The notes: a model not told the origin generated them from the sequence alone. Positions 35,620 to 45,315 are shown, counted from the stretch's first letter. The stretch: DNA of 64,000 nt from JBDTSW01 sp963797835 (GCA_963797835.1 CAWCRN010000026.1:310001-374000), one strand, 5' to 3'. Made by a program: numbers and translations.

Positions 35620-36501
35620 GTGACCGACGCGATCCGCGAGGTCGAGGACAACGTCGAGGCGACCGAGGCTTGGAACGGCCCGCTGTTCGACGTCTGGATC
35701 GAGTACCGCGACATCGTGGCCGAGGGCCTCCACAACCACGGCGAGGCGGCGCTGTCCGCCAGCCCCCCGCAGGAGGGCGACCGGGTGCTCGACATCGGCT
35801 GCGGGCTGGGCGACACGACGACGCGCCTGGCGGGCATCGTCGGCGCCTCGGGGCACGCGCACGGCGTCGACGTCGCCGCGCGGATGGTCGAGACCGCGAT
35901 CGCCGAGGCCGCCGAGGCCGGGATCGGCAACGTCAGCTTCGCCACCTCCGACGTGGAGGCGACGAGGTTCACCGAGACCTTCGACTACGCGTTCTCGCGC
36001 ATGGGGACGATGTTCTTCGCCAACCCCGTCGCGGCACTGCGCAACGTGCGCGAGGCGCTGGCGCCCGGCGGGCTCCTGAACATGGTCGTGTGGCGGCGAA
36101 AGCTCGACAACGAGTTCATGCACCGGGCCGAGCTCGTCGTCGACGAGTACCTCGAGGAGCCGGAGGAGTCCGAGGCGCCGCGCTGCGGGCCGGGCCCCTT
36201 CTCGATGGCGAACGCCGACACCGTGTCGGACGTCCTGAAGCACGCCGGCTTCGAGGACATCCGCCTCGCCCGCCAGGACCTTCCGTACAAGATCGGCAAC
36301 GACCTCGAGCACGCCGTAGCGTTCAACATGGCGCTGGGCCCGGCGGCCGAGGTGCTGCGGATGTGGGGCCACCGCGTCGACGAGATCCGCCCGCGGATCG
36401 CCGCCGACATCCGTGAGGTGCTGTCCGACTACGTCGTCGACGGGGGCGCGGTGGTCGCGCCGGCCTCGACGTGGGCGGTGACCGCGCGAGCGCCGCGTTA
36501 G
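35620..36501 (+). CDS. Class I SAM-dependent methyltransferase
   Basis: A 293-residue enzyme. Motif I is RVLDIGCGLGDTTTRLA, followed by GHAHGVDVAARMVETA (motif II acidic residue), FDYAFSRMGTMFF and LAPGGLLNMVVWR. The substrate domain is C-terminal. The ubiE/COQ5-like layout suggests a small-molecule acceptor, which cannot be named. GTG 35620 follows -10 TAGACT (35608-35613) by 6 bases, so it is probably leaderless. Confidence 0.88.
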   Translation: MTDAIREVEDNVEATEAWNGPLFDVWIEYRDIVAEGLHNHGEAALSASPPQEGDRVLDIGCGLGDTTTRLAGIVGASGHAHGVDVAARMVETAIAEAAEAGIGNVSFATSDVEATRFTETFDYAFSRMGTMFFANPVAALRNVREALAPGGLLNMVVWRRKLDNEFMHRAELVVDEYLEEPEESEAPRCGPGPFSMANADTVSDVLKHAGFEDIRLARQDLPYKIGNDLEHAVAFNMALGPAAEVLRMWGHRVDEIRPRIAADIREVLSDYVVDGGAVVAPASTWAVTARAPR

Positions 36502-36523
36502 GCCTCGCCGCGCTCACGCCGCG

Positions 36524-37906
36524 TCAGACCGCGCCGAGCTGCTCGGCCAGCGCCGCCTCCACATCGCCCGCCGTCTCGTCGAGGTCGGACATCACATCCC
36601 GATCGCCGGCCAGTCCGAAGCAGACGTCGCCGTCGTAGCTCACGATCCCGATCGAGAGCGCGTGTCCCTGCGGGGAGAGGGGGACGAACGGATAGATCTG
36701 GCGCACCCTCCTGCCCAAGAGGTAGAAGGGGACCTGCGGGCCGGGCACGTTGGAGACGACCAGGTTCCACGTCAGCGGCCGCGAGATCGCCGCCGCCAGC
36801 ACCCGGTTGAGGGTGGGGGGGACGAACCCGGTCGCCTCGATCACCAGCGAGGCCGCGCGGGCCTGCTCGGTCTGCTTGAGCCGGGACGTCTCGGCGTGGA
36901 TCGTGGCGAGCCGGGCGACCGGGTCCTCCTCGCCCAGGGGTAGCGGGACCATCAGGGTCGCGATCCGGTTGCCGAGGTCGTGCTGCTCGTCGGCCCTGCG
37001 GATGCTCATGGGGACCAGCGCCACGAGCGTCTCCGGCGGATCCTCGCCGCGCCGGCGGAAGGTCCGCGCCAGCGCCCCCGTCGCGACCGAGAGGATCACG
37101 TCGTTGACGGTGGCCTCGGTCTCGCCTCGGGCCCGCTTCACCTCGTCCAGCTCCGCGCGGGCGAAGCCGACGCGGCGGTCGCTGCCGATCTCGGAGTTCA
37201 GGAAGGTCCTGGGCGCACTCGGCCCCCCGGCGGCCAGGCCGGCGAACCCCTCGGCGGTGCGCTTCACCCGGTTCGCGGTCTCGCGCGGCATCGTCAGCGC
37301 CCCCTGGGCCGTCTTCCGCGCCCGTCGCAGCGGGCTCCGCACCCGCTCGGTGGCCGCCCGCACCAGGAGCATCTCCGGGCTCGGCTCATCCGGGTCCCAG
37401 TCCTCGGCGGGCAGCTCCATCTCGGTCCCGTCCTTGTTCGGGTCGAGCAGGATCGTCCCCACGTCGACCGCCGAGACCCCGTCGACGAGCGCGTGGTGGG
37501 TCTTCGAGATCACGGCGTGGCGCTTGCCCTGGAGCCCCTCGACCAGGTAGAGCTGCCACAACGGCCGCGCGAAGTCGAGCGGCTGCGACATCACCCGGCC
37601 CACCAGGTCGCGAAGCTGAGCCTCGGCCCCCGGCGAGGGCAGGGCCACGTGGCGCACGTGCCAGCGCAGGTCGAAATCGGGGTCGTCGGCCCAGACCGGG
37701 TTCGAGACGCCCAGCGGGGTCTTCGTCACCTTCTGGCGGAAGCGGGGGACCAGGGCGAGGCGCTGGCTCACGTGGTCGACGAGCTCCTCGAACGGCGGCG
37801 GATTGCCGTCGAGCACGATCGTGCCGCCGACGTGCACGTGGATCGGCCCCCGTTCCGCGAGGAGCGAGGACATGTCCGAGGCCGAGAGCCGTTCGAGCTC
37901 GTTCAT
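36524..37906 (-). CDS. Wax ester synthase / diacylglycerol acyltransferase (WS/DGAT)
   Basis: A 460-residue acyltransferase. The active-site motif is ISKTHHALVDGVSAVDVG (HHxxxDG), with the family N-terminus ERLSASDMSSLLAE, PLWQLYLVEGL, NDVILSVATGALARTF and NVPGPQVPFYLLG. It joins acyl-CoA to diacylglycerol or fatty alcohol and makes storage lipid at the membrane, as is common in Actinobacteria. It is convergent with the methyltransferase gene. Confidence 0.92.
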   Translation of the reverse strand: MNELERLSASDMSSLLAERGPIHVHVGGTIVLDGNPPPFEELVDHVSQRLALVPRFRQKVTKTPLGVSNPVWADDPDFDLRWHVRHVALPSPGAEAQLRDLVGRVMSQPLDFARPLWQLYLVEGLQGKRHAVISKTHHALVDGVSAVDVGTILLDPNKDGTEMELPAEDWDPDEPSPEMLLVRAATERVRSPLRRARKTAQGALTMPRETANRVKRTAEGFAGLAAGGPSAPRTFLNSEIGSDRRVGFARAELDEVKRARGETEATVNDVILSVATGALARTFRRRGEDPPETLVALVPMSIRRADEQHDLGNRIATLMVPLPLGEEDPVARLATIHAETSRLKQTEQARAASLVIEATGFVPPTLNRVLAAAISRPLTWNLVVSNVPGPQVPFYLLGRRVRQIYPFVPLSPQGHALSIGIVSYDGDVCFGLAGDRDVMSDLDETAGDVEAALAEQLGAV

Positions 37907-37962
37907 GCGCGAGGCGAGCCTATCTGTCGAGCGCGGGGTCAGATCCGGTATCGGCTCCGTGT

Positions 37963-37994
37963 GGGGTCAGACCCCTCAACTGGGGTCTGACCCC
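37963..37994. terminator. Paired GGGGTC(A/T)GACCCC dyads after glnN
   Basis: GGGGTCAGACCCC lies at 37963-37975 and GGGGTCTGACCCC at 37982-37994. A decayed copy (GGGGTCAGATCC) lies at about 37935. They lie between the glnN stop and the WS/DGAT start and belong to the same family as the 31325 pair. Confidence 0.5.
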
Positions 37995-38009
37995 GGGCTT
38001 GCCACGCCG

Positions 38010-40124
<2,115 letters not shown>

Positions 40125-40147
40125 CTGTCGGCTTTCCTCCTAGCGCG

Positions 40148-40173
40148 CGGCGTGCCCCACGTGGGGCACGCCG
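40148..40173. promoter_or_regulatory. Perfect 26-base palindrome in the glnN leader
   Basis: The palindrome is centred on CCCCACGTGGGG with arms that continue as CGGCGTG and CACGCCG. It is located between the glnN start and the next gene. It could be a strong leader hairpin or a dimer-binding site. No T-tract follows in either direction. Confidence 0.45.
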
Positions 40174-40301
40174 ACTGGGGTCTTGTCCGTCTGCGGTTTC
40201 GCGCAGGGTAGACGCGATCGGCTTCACATTGGTTATCCAAGCGTCGAAAGATCGCGCAAGGTGGTTTATCCGCGCGGTGAAGGGGGGTACGATCGGCGGC
40301 C

Positions 40302-40782
40302 GTGGGGCTGTTCGACTACTTCAGGCGCCGCCGCGAGCGCGAGAGCGCGATGCCGAGCCTCGAGGTCAACCCGCCGTCGACCCAGGTGCAGCCGCTTGCC
40401 GTGGGCCAGCGAGGCCGAGGGCGTCGCCCAAGCACCCGCGATGGACCTGGCGCAGCTCGGCCGGATCGGCGTGATGATCGCCGAGGCCACCCGCTCGGGG
40501 AACGTCCAGATCCAGCAGGGCGACGCCGTCGAGTTCGACGGGGCGCAGACCGTCGACCTTCGGGCCAGCGGCCTGCGCGAGGAGATCATGGGGATCATGG
40601 AGAGGCACGGGATCGATCCGGACCCGGCCTCGCCCCAGGAGATCGACGCCGGCCAGATGCCCGAGATGCAGATGGAGATCATCGACGCGATCGCGCGCCA
40701 GGGCGTGGACCTAAGCGGCTACCTGGGCGGCGACGACGCCTCACCAGGCACCCCCGGCGGCGAGGCTCCGGACGGCGATTAG
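40302..40782 (+). CDS. Conserved-looking hypothetical protein, one frameshift
   Basis: GTG 40302 begins MGLFDYFRRRRERESAMPSL. After about 40410 the frame changes to EGVAQAPAMDLAQLGRIGVM, EFDGAQTVDLRASGLREEIM and an acidic, Gly-rich end (LGGDDASPGTPGGEAPDGD). About 159 residues when joined. The basic amphipathic start suggests membrane contact. No family recognised. -10 TACGAT (40288-40293) lies 8 bases upstream, indicating a leaderless start. It ends just before tRNA-Arg. Confidence 0.6.
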
Positions 40783-40803
40783 CCCGCTAGCCTGTCCCTC
40801 CCC

Positions 40804-40877
40804 GCGCCCGTAGCTCAGTTGGATAGAGCGTCGGTCTACGAAACCGAAGGTCACAGGTTCGAATCCTGTCGGGCGCG
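40804..40877 (+). tRNA. tRNA-Arg(ACG), integration target
   Basis: Acceptor GCGCCCG pairs with CGGGCGC plus discriminator G. The D-arm is AGCTCAGTTGGATAGAGC, the anticodon arm TCGGT-CTACGAA-ACCGA with anticodon ACG, and the T-arm ACAGGTTCGAATCCTGT. The 3' part from the anticodon to two bases past the gene (40835-40879) is repeated at 48316 and 49914. Confidence 0.97.
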
Positions 40878-40879
40878 CT
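40835..40879 (+). repeat. att core in tRNA-Arg (copy 1)
   Basis: A 45-base segment from the anticodon loop to GCGCT after the tRNA. It matches 48316-48360 with one mismatch. Its last 40 bases match 49914-49953 exactly. This is the usual attachment-site footprint of tyrosine integrases at tRNA genes. Confidence 0.85.
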
Positions 40880-41334
40880 CAGTCAAGCCATATCTAGACC
40901 GATCTGCGTCGATCTACGGGAGGGCTGACCTTCCCATTACCTTCCCACGGGCGACTGCCCCATTCTGGAAGGGGAGGGGTACCCCGGAATCGGCGCGGCG
41001 GCAGAGCAAGTAGTTACCGCCCCATCGCAGCCACCGGAGTCTCCGGCGTGGAGCGGAGTCCCGGCTGAGGGAAGTAACCGCCTCCCGCAGGCGGCCGGCG
41101 ACTTCCTCTCAACACGACCGGCTCTCCATGAGGGACACGGAATCTGGGGGATTAGACGCTTTTCGTCCTAAGCGGCACGTTCTCTCGGCTCAGCGCACCG
41201 CCCGGCGCGGGCAAGTTGGCTGCCCGAGAAACAAATCGCACGCGCGGGGGACTTAATTCATATCTCGGCGAGACCGCCCCGCAGTCCATCCGCGCCGAGC
41301 TTGGCCCAAGCCCGCACGGCACCTGGAAGGGAGC
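40880..41334. other. Island left end, no gene seen
   Basis: The stretch of 455 bases after tRNA-Arg holds no convincing reading frame. It contains CCTTCCCATTACCTTCCCAC near 40930 and a small dyad at 40978-40985 (GGTACC core). The first hairpin of the island family lies at 41157-41174. It may be the remains of an integrase end, which I cannot show. Confidence 0.4.
41157..41174. repeat. Island hairpin H1
   Basis: CGCTT-TTCGTCCT-AAGCG: 5-base stem, 8-base loop. First member of the family that brackets single genes in this island. The loop motif TCGTCC is shared with H2, H3 and H5b. Confidence 0.5.
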
Positions 41335-41751
41335 ATGATCCAAATGAGCGCGAATCCAGAGGAGTCCGACGGCGCAACCCGGGTGGCGTACATACTCGGC
41401 GTCCCATTGGCAGACAACGTCGTGCGCCAGTGGCCGCAGATGGGCGAGATCGTTCGCACCAGCGGGCTCGTGGCCGATGTCGAGGGCAACTTCCCCGAGC
41501 TCACGCTGGAGGTCGGAAGGCGTCTGCAGCTCGACGATGTCGTCGTCGTCGAGTGGACCTGCGACTACGGCGACGGACGCCTGTACCGGAACGTGACCAT
41601 CGGCGAACTGGAGGACGGCGAAGCCGTGCGGGTCACCGACTACTGGGGTGAGCCCACCGAGACACCCGAATGGCGCAGGCCGCTGACCGATCGACTCGAG
41701 ATGCCCGGCGACGGCATCTGGCCGGACGGAGAGCACCTGGCCCATTACTAG
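41335..41751 (+). CDS. SnoaL/NTF2-like small protein
   Basis: A 138-residue protein. Helices come first (VAYILGVPLADNVVRQWPQM), then a beta sheet ending DVVVVEWTCDYGDGRLYRNV, TIGELEDGEAVRVTDYWGEP and TPEWRRPLTDRLEMP. The pattern (helix layer, then R-N-x-x-I-G-E-x-x-D-G with V-x-D-Y-W-G-E-P) is typical of the SnoaL-like cone fold used for binding or isomerising small hydrophobic molecules. Function unknown. Good Shine-Dalgarno GGAAGGGAG before ATG 41335. It is bracketed by hairpins H1 and H2. Confidence 0.75.
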   Translation: MIQMSANPEESDGATRVAYILGVPLADNVVRQWPQMGEIVRTSGLVADVEGNFPELTLEVGRRLQLDDVVVVEWTCDYGDGRLYRNVTIGELEDGEAVRVTDYWGEPTETPEWRRPLTDRLEMPGDGIWPDGEHLAHY

Positions 41752-41771
41752 ACCCTGCGTCCGATGCGTCC

Positions 41772-41789
41772 CGCTCTTCGTCCGAAGCG
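41772..41789. repeat. Island hairpin H2
   Basis: CGCTCTTCGTCCGAAGCG: arms CGCT/AGCG with the TTCGTCC loop motif. It lies in the 61-base gap between the SnoaL-like and GNAT genes. Confidence 0.45.
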
Positions 41790-41812
41790 CAACTCTCTGT
41801 CACGATCAGCGG

Positions 41813-42316
41813 GTGGCCGCGCCGCCCGAGCTCTCCGGACCGCGCGTGGGGCTGGTCCCGTGCGCTCCGGAGCATCGCGCCCGCCTGCGAGAACTTCACC
41901 TCGCGCCCGAGGTGCGGCGCTGGTGGGAGGACCCCTCCGACGACTTCCCGGCCAACCTGCCCGAGAACTACACGGTCATGCTCGACGAGCGGATCATCGG
42001 CTTCGCCCAGTGGTATGAGGACAGCGACCCGACGTTCCGCCACGCCGGGTTGCATCTCTTCCTCGATCCGGCGGTGCACGGCCGGGGGCTGGGTCTGGAG
42101 ACCGTGCGGGTCCTCTGCGCGCACCTGATCGACGATCACGACTTTCACCGCATCGTGGCCGAGCCAGAGGTTGAAAACGAGACCTCGATCGGGTGCTTCC
42201 GCAAGGCCGGCTTTCAGCCCGTCGGTGTCGTGCGGCAATACTTGCGCGACGCCTCCGGCGACCGGAAGGACGGCCTGCTGCTCGACCTGTTAGCCAAGGA
42301 GTTCGTCCGTGGCTAG
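41813..42316 (+). CDS. GNAT acetyltransferase (AAC(6')-like)
   Basis: A 167-residue protein from GTG 41813. It has GLVPCAPEHRARLRELHLAP and VRRWWEDPSDDFP, the acyl-CoA loop LDPAVHGRGLGLETVRVLCA (HGRGLG), and RIVAEPEVENETSIGCFRKA with GFQPVGVVRQY. The layout resembles aminoglycoside 6'-acetyltransferase and RimJ-like proteins. Antibiotic resistance cannot be claimed. Bracketed by hairpins H2 and H3. Confidence 0.82.
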   Translation: MAAPPELSGPRVGLVPCAPEHRARLRELHLAPEVRRWWEDPSDDFPANLPENYTVMLDERIIGFAQWYEDSDPTFRHAGLHLFLDPAVHGRGLGLETVRVLCAHLIDDHDFHRIVAEPEVENETSIGCFRKAGFQPVGVVRQYLRDASGDRKDGLLLDLLAKEFVRG

Positions 42317-42353
42317 CTGGCGCGTCGGCTACCGCTCTGCATACGACGCGACA

Positions 42354-42379
42354 TAGCCGCTTCTCGTCCAAAGCGGCTA
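42354..42379. repeat. Island hairpin H3 (best-formed copy)
   Basis: TAGCCGCTT-CTCGTCCA-AAGCGGCTA: perfect 9-base stem, 8-base loop. It lies between the convergent GNAT and Usp genes. The Usp stop codon is inside the right arm, so it can also act as a terminator. Confidence 0.65.
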
Positions 42380-42793
42380 GCTGCCAGTCAGGCCAAAGAC
42401 CGTGACCGGAAGGGCAAAGCGCTCAAGGAGCTGATCGAGCAGTCCGCGCTCTTGCCAGTCCGCATGGTCGCTCGCCCGCAGGCCGACGAGAATGTGATCG
42501 GCGGGGAACTCCCGCAGGGCATCCTCGAATGCCAACAGTGGATCGTCGGCTCCCACCGTCCCCCGAGCCTCGCTTCCGAGATCCTCCAGCTGGCCAAGCA
42601 CCGCCTGAAGCCGCTCATCGGCCTGCTCTTGCGCTTTGTCGGTTGCCGAGGCCAGCCACTCGAAGCGGGTTGGCAAGGCCGGAGTCACGACCAGGATCTC
42701 GTCGGCAGCCCGCACTAGCTGCTGAACTCCGAATGGCAGGTCCCGAGCGCTTGTTGCCGCTTCACCGGCGACGACCAAGAGGCGTGTCGGCAT
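42377..42793 (-). CDS. Universal stress protein (UspA-like)
   Basis: A 138-residue protein. N-terminal strand RLLVVAGEAATSARDLPFGV, EILVVTPALPTRFEW, then VGADDPLLAFEDALREFPAD and HILVGLRASDHADWQERGLL, DQLLERFALPVTVFGL. This is the Usp alpha/beta fold. The ATP-binding GxxGxxxxxxxG(S/T) loop is replaced by GLRASDHADWQERG, so nucleotide binding is doubtful. It is the only gene of the left part in the minus orientation. Bracketed by H3 and H4. Confidence 0.78.
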   Translation of the reverse strand: MPTRLLVVAGEAATSARDLPFGVQQLVRAADEILVVTPALPTRFEWLASATDKAQEQADERLQAVLGQLEDLGSEARGTVGADDPLLAFEDALREFPADHILVGLRASDHADWQERGLLDQLLERFALPVTVFGLTGS

Positions 42794-42830
42794 ACAACAC
42801 AGCAGTGAACCAGACCGGACAGGAACTGTC

Positions 42831-42846
42831 GCTTTCCATGCAAAGC
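42831..42846. repeat. Island hairpin H4
   Basis: GCTTT-CCATGC-AAAGC. The same sequence recurs in H5a at 43340-43359, so the next SnoaL-like gene is flanked by two near-identical copies. Ten bases later comes CGTTAGGC (about 42856), which resembles the end of an integron attC site. Confidence 0.5.
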
Positions 42847-42898
42847 AACGATCCGCTCGTTAGGCTCGGCGACGCGTTCACCTAGGAGAGGAGAAGAG

Positions 42899-43287
42899 AT
42901 GTCAGAGCAGGATGTGGCGAGCCTTCGCGGCGCCTATCGGGACTTCAACGCCGGTAAGCCCGAGACGGTCTTGGCTATGGCCGACGAGAACGTCGAGTGG
43001 ACCGAGCCCGGTGGCGGCAACGCGCCCGGCGGAACCTTCACTGGCCCCCAGGCGGTGGGCGAGCAGGTATTCGCCCCGATACCGCAGAACTTCGACGAGT
43101 TCGTCTGCAGCCCAGAGAGCTTCGATGACCGAGGCGATACGGTCGTGGTCACTGGCCGCTTCTCGGGCAAGAACAAGAGTGGCGCGGTCCTTGACGCCGC
43201 CTTCACCCACACATTCGAGTTCAAGGACGGCAAGATCGTGCGGTTCAATCACGAGGCCGACAGGGCTGGGCGGCCGCCTGGTCCTGA
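42899..43287 (+). CDS. SnoaL/NTF2-like protein, frameshift near its end
   Basis: Reads MSEQDVASLRGAYRDFNAGK, ADENVEWTEPGGGNAPGGTF, FVCSPESFDDRGDTVVVTGR and FEFKDGKIVRFNHEADRA, a textbook SnoaL-like fold of about 128 residues. A one-base shift near 43265 restores the expected end (WAAAWS, stop at 43285-43287). As written the frame runs through into the IS element to 43687. The GGAGAGGAG Shine-Dalgarno precedes ATG 42899. Bracketed by H4 and H5a. Confidence 0.78.
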
Positions 43288-43339
43288 GCCAGGCTGCGCT
43301 GCCGCGTCGCACGAGAAGCGAGCGTCGGCTCGAAACCGC

Positions 43340-43359
43340 CCGCTTTCCATGCAAAGCGG
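43340..43359. repeat. Island hairpin H5a
   Basis: CCGCTTT-CCATGC-AAAGCGG: 7-base stem. It is directly followed by the left half of H5b. Confidence 0.55.
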
Positions 43360-43376
43360 CTTAGCCGCTTCTCGTC

Positions 43377-43533
43377 TCTATGAAGAAGGGCTTCGTGTCA
43401 AGTGGCGGTCGGTGACTCGTCCTCCTCTCGGGCTCGGGGGTGGGGAGCGGTGCTCATGTCTCTATGGCCTCCTCGGCGGGAGGATCAGGCGAAATCGGAT
43501 GCTTCGCTCGCGGGCGCAAGTCCAAAAGGGCGG
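43377..43533 (-). ncRNA. Candidate guide (bridge/seek) RNA region of the IS
   Basis: Members of the IS1111 subgroup encode a guide RNA in the non-coding stretch next to the transposase. The 157 bases between the transposase stop and the IS end include a CCTCC-TCGGC-GGAGG-type hairpin. CTCGTCC at 43416-43422 is identical to the core of the target hairpin loop. Expression and structure are unproven. Confidence 0.3.
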
Positions 43534-44583
43534 TCAGGCCGCCAGACGAAAAGCGGCGCCTCGGGGAGCGAAGGTCTCGTTTCGGGTCAGCATGTGCCAG
43601 ATCGCGTGGGCCAATCGGCGGGCGATGTCGATCTGGGCGACCTTGGCCCCGCGCTGCTTTCCGAGCCGGCGCTTGGTGCGCTGGTAGCGCTCGGAGTAGG
43701 CCGGGTGCTTGAGCGCGTGCATCGTCGCCTCGATCAGCGCCCAGCGCAGGTAGGTGGGGCCGTGCTTTGAGAGCGGCCCGCGGCGGTCCGAGTCGCCGGA
43801 CTGGTTGACCCGCGGGCAAAGGCCGGTGTAGCCGGCGAGCTTCTGCGGGCTCTGCGAAGCGCTCGATCTCGCCGATCTCGGCGGCGATCGTGAACGCCAG
43901 GACCCAGCCGATCCCCGGGGCGCTCATCGAAGCAGCGGGATGTAGGGGTGCTCGGCGTGGCCGGCCCGCAGCCGCCGGTTGACCGCGTCGATCTGGCGCT
44001 CGAGGTCGTCGATCAGTCGAAGCGAGGCGGTGACGTTGCGAGCGCCAGGGCTCGGGGACCTCGAGCCGCTCAAGGAGCTCTCGGCCCTCGACCCCGAACA
44101 GGTCGGAGACCGGGCAGGGCCGGCCGAAGTTGATCAGGGTCGAGTGGATCCGGTTCTTGAGCGCCGAGTGGTGCTTGACGAGGTGGAGGCGAAAGCGCGC
44201 GAGCTCGCGCTCGGAGCGGACCTCGGGGTCGGGCAGCCAGATCGCCGGCACCAGGTCGCGGTGGCTAAGCACCGCCAGCACCATCGAGTCGATCCGGTCG
44301 GTCTTGCAGGCCAGCGGCGCCAGGCCCTTGACCTTCTGGGCGTCGGCGATCTCGACCGCCCAGCCCTCCTGCCTCGAGGGTGTCGTGGACGATCCGGGCG
44401 CCCGTCATCGACTCGACCACGGCCGCAGACGGGCTCGCGGTGGACCTCCTCGACCCGGCGGGCGAGCCTCCTCAGCGACTCGGGGTCGGGCGGGACGGCG
44501 AGCTGGTCGAGGTGCTCTCCCTCATCGGAGAGCAGGCAGACGTCAACTTTGCGTCGACTCAGGTCTAATCCAGCGTGCAACAT
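43534..44583 (-). CDS. IS110-family transposase, several frameshifts
   Basis: N-terminal DEDD domain: HAGLDLSRRKVDVCLLSDEG (the first acidic residue in GLDLS), then after a frame change near 44375 LAVLSHRDLVPAIWLPDPEV and LVKHHSALKNRIHSTLINFG. C-terminal transposase_20 domain: PGIGWVLAFTIAAEIGEIER, a region around RGPLSKHGPTYLRWALIEA-like sequence in another frame, and MHALKHPAYSERYQRTKRRL, NETFAPRGAAF. Breaks are near 44375, 44055, 43930 and 43850. About 350 residues intact. It may be inactive, or the breaks may be sequence errors. Confidence 0.8.
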
Positions 44584-44714
44584 GTGAAGAGGGCCTCCTT
44601 GGTGCGTTTGGTCGGTGGCACGACTGAGCGTCTCACCAACGGGGGCCCTTCTTCATGGCAGTCCAAAGCGGCTATTCCGGGAGTGCTCGTCCCTAGCGGC
44701 CGAGACTCCCGCAT

Positions 44715-45173
44715 TCACGCGAAAGGAGAAGCCGAAGCAGTGCTGAGATCCGGGGTGCCCGGCGGATGCCAAGTGACCGTGAGGTCCGCACCCTGGTCCT
44801 GCGGAGTCTTCACTTCGACCTTCTCAAGGCGGAGCCGGAACACCCACGTGTCGTTCACCTCCGGGAGAAGCACGCCGGTGATTCTCGACTTCGAGACGTT
44901 CTGAGAGGTGAAGAGTGTGTCGAGGACAGGCTTGGCGAGGTTGTCGAGGTCGACGGCCGGTCTAGCCAGATCCTCGCGAGTCATTCGGAAGATCGCCTCG
45001 ACGGTGAACTTGGTTTCCAGGGGCGTCGAAGTGAATGGGGCCTGCGGATAGGTGGCCTTCACGGCGTCGCGTATGGCCTCCCTCCAGCTGGTGGACTCGC
45101 GGCGCGCTGGGTGTCCACGCACCGGAATCCGCCACGGGTTCGGGTAATCATCGCGACGTTGGTGAATCGTCAT
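44715..45173 (-). CDS. RusA-like Holliday-junction endonuclease
   Basis: A 152-residue protein. The stretch ARPAVDLDNLAKPVLDTLF matches the RusA active-site signature (D-x-D-N-L-x-K-x-x-x-D), followed by a strand-rich C-terminus (SRITGVLLPEVNDTWVFRLR). RusA proteins are phage-derived resolvases that cut four-way junctions. The N-terminal strand NPWRIPVRGHPARRES is weak. The ATG overlaps the stop of the nuclease remnant upstream (ATGA). Confidence 0.7.
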   Translation of the reverse strand: MTIHQRRDDYPNPWRIPVRGHPARRESTSWREAIRDAVKATYPQAPFTSTPLETKFTVEAIFRMTREDLARPAVDLDNLAKPVLDTLFTSQNVSKSRITGVLLPEVNDTWVFRLRLEKVEVKTPQDQGADLTVTWHPPGTPDLSTASASPFA

Positions 45174-45290
45174 CCCTCACCTCCCGGGGAGTCCGCCTCG
45201 AAGGTCGCGATGATCGGAGCATGGTCGCTGTATTCGGCCCACTCCGCCTGGTTGAGGGTTCCGCATACATATGGATTGGCTGAGCCTAAA
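45170..45290 (-). pseudogene. C-terminal remnant of an endonuclease/exonuclease/phosphatase-family protein
   Basis: The minus-strand frame ending at TGA 45172-45170 reads LGSANPYVCGTLNQAEWAEY followed by SDHAPIIATFEAD. The SDH(A/H)P-hydrophobic ending is the final active-site motif of the EEP fold. The frame has no start codon and reaches a stop within about 60 bases upstream. Hairpin H7 lies just past the conserved part, so the gene is cut off there. Confidence 0.6.
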
Positions 45291-45297
45291 CACAGAA

Positions 45298-45315
45298 CCG
45301 CTACTTCGTAAGCGG
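45298..45315. repeat. Island hairpin H7
   Basis: CCGCT-ACTTCGTA-AGCGG: 5-base stem, 8-base loop. Preceded by GCCTAAAC (45284-45291). CGTTAGGC lies about 105 bases later (45419-45426), an imperfect inverted pair. Confidence 0.45.

Larger units (their letters stand above)
43377..44660 (-). mobile_element. IS110-family (IS1111-like) insertion sequence
   Basis: About 1284 bases. Subterminal inverted repeats ATGAAGAAGGGC are at 43380-43391 and, inverted, at 44645-44656. They sit 3-4 bases inside the ends, the arrangement of the IS1111 subgroup. GTC flanks both ends. It contains one DEDD transposase gene on the minus strand and about 157 bases of non-coding sequence beyond its stop. Confidence 0.75.
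43362..44674. repeat. Island hairpin H5b, split by the IS element
   Basis: The left arm TAGCCGCTTCTCGTC (43362-43376) and right arm GTCCAAAGCGGCTA (44661-44674) join to reproduce hairpin H3 exactly. A GTC triplet is present on both sides. The IS lies inside the loop. Confidence 0.7.

Noticed and set aside
41813..42316. Aminoglycoside resistance from the GNAT gene.
   Set aside because: Only the general fold and acyl-CoA loop can be seen. The substrate residues of true AAC(6') enzymes cannot be confirmed.
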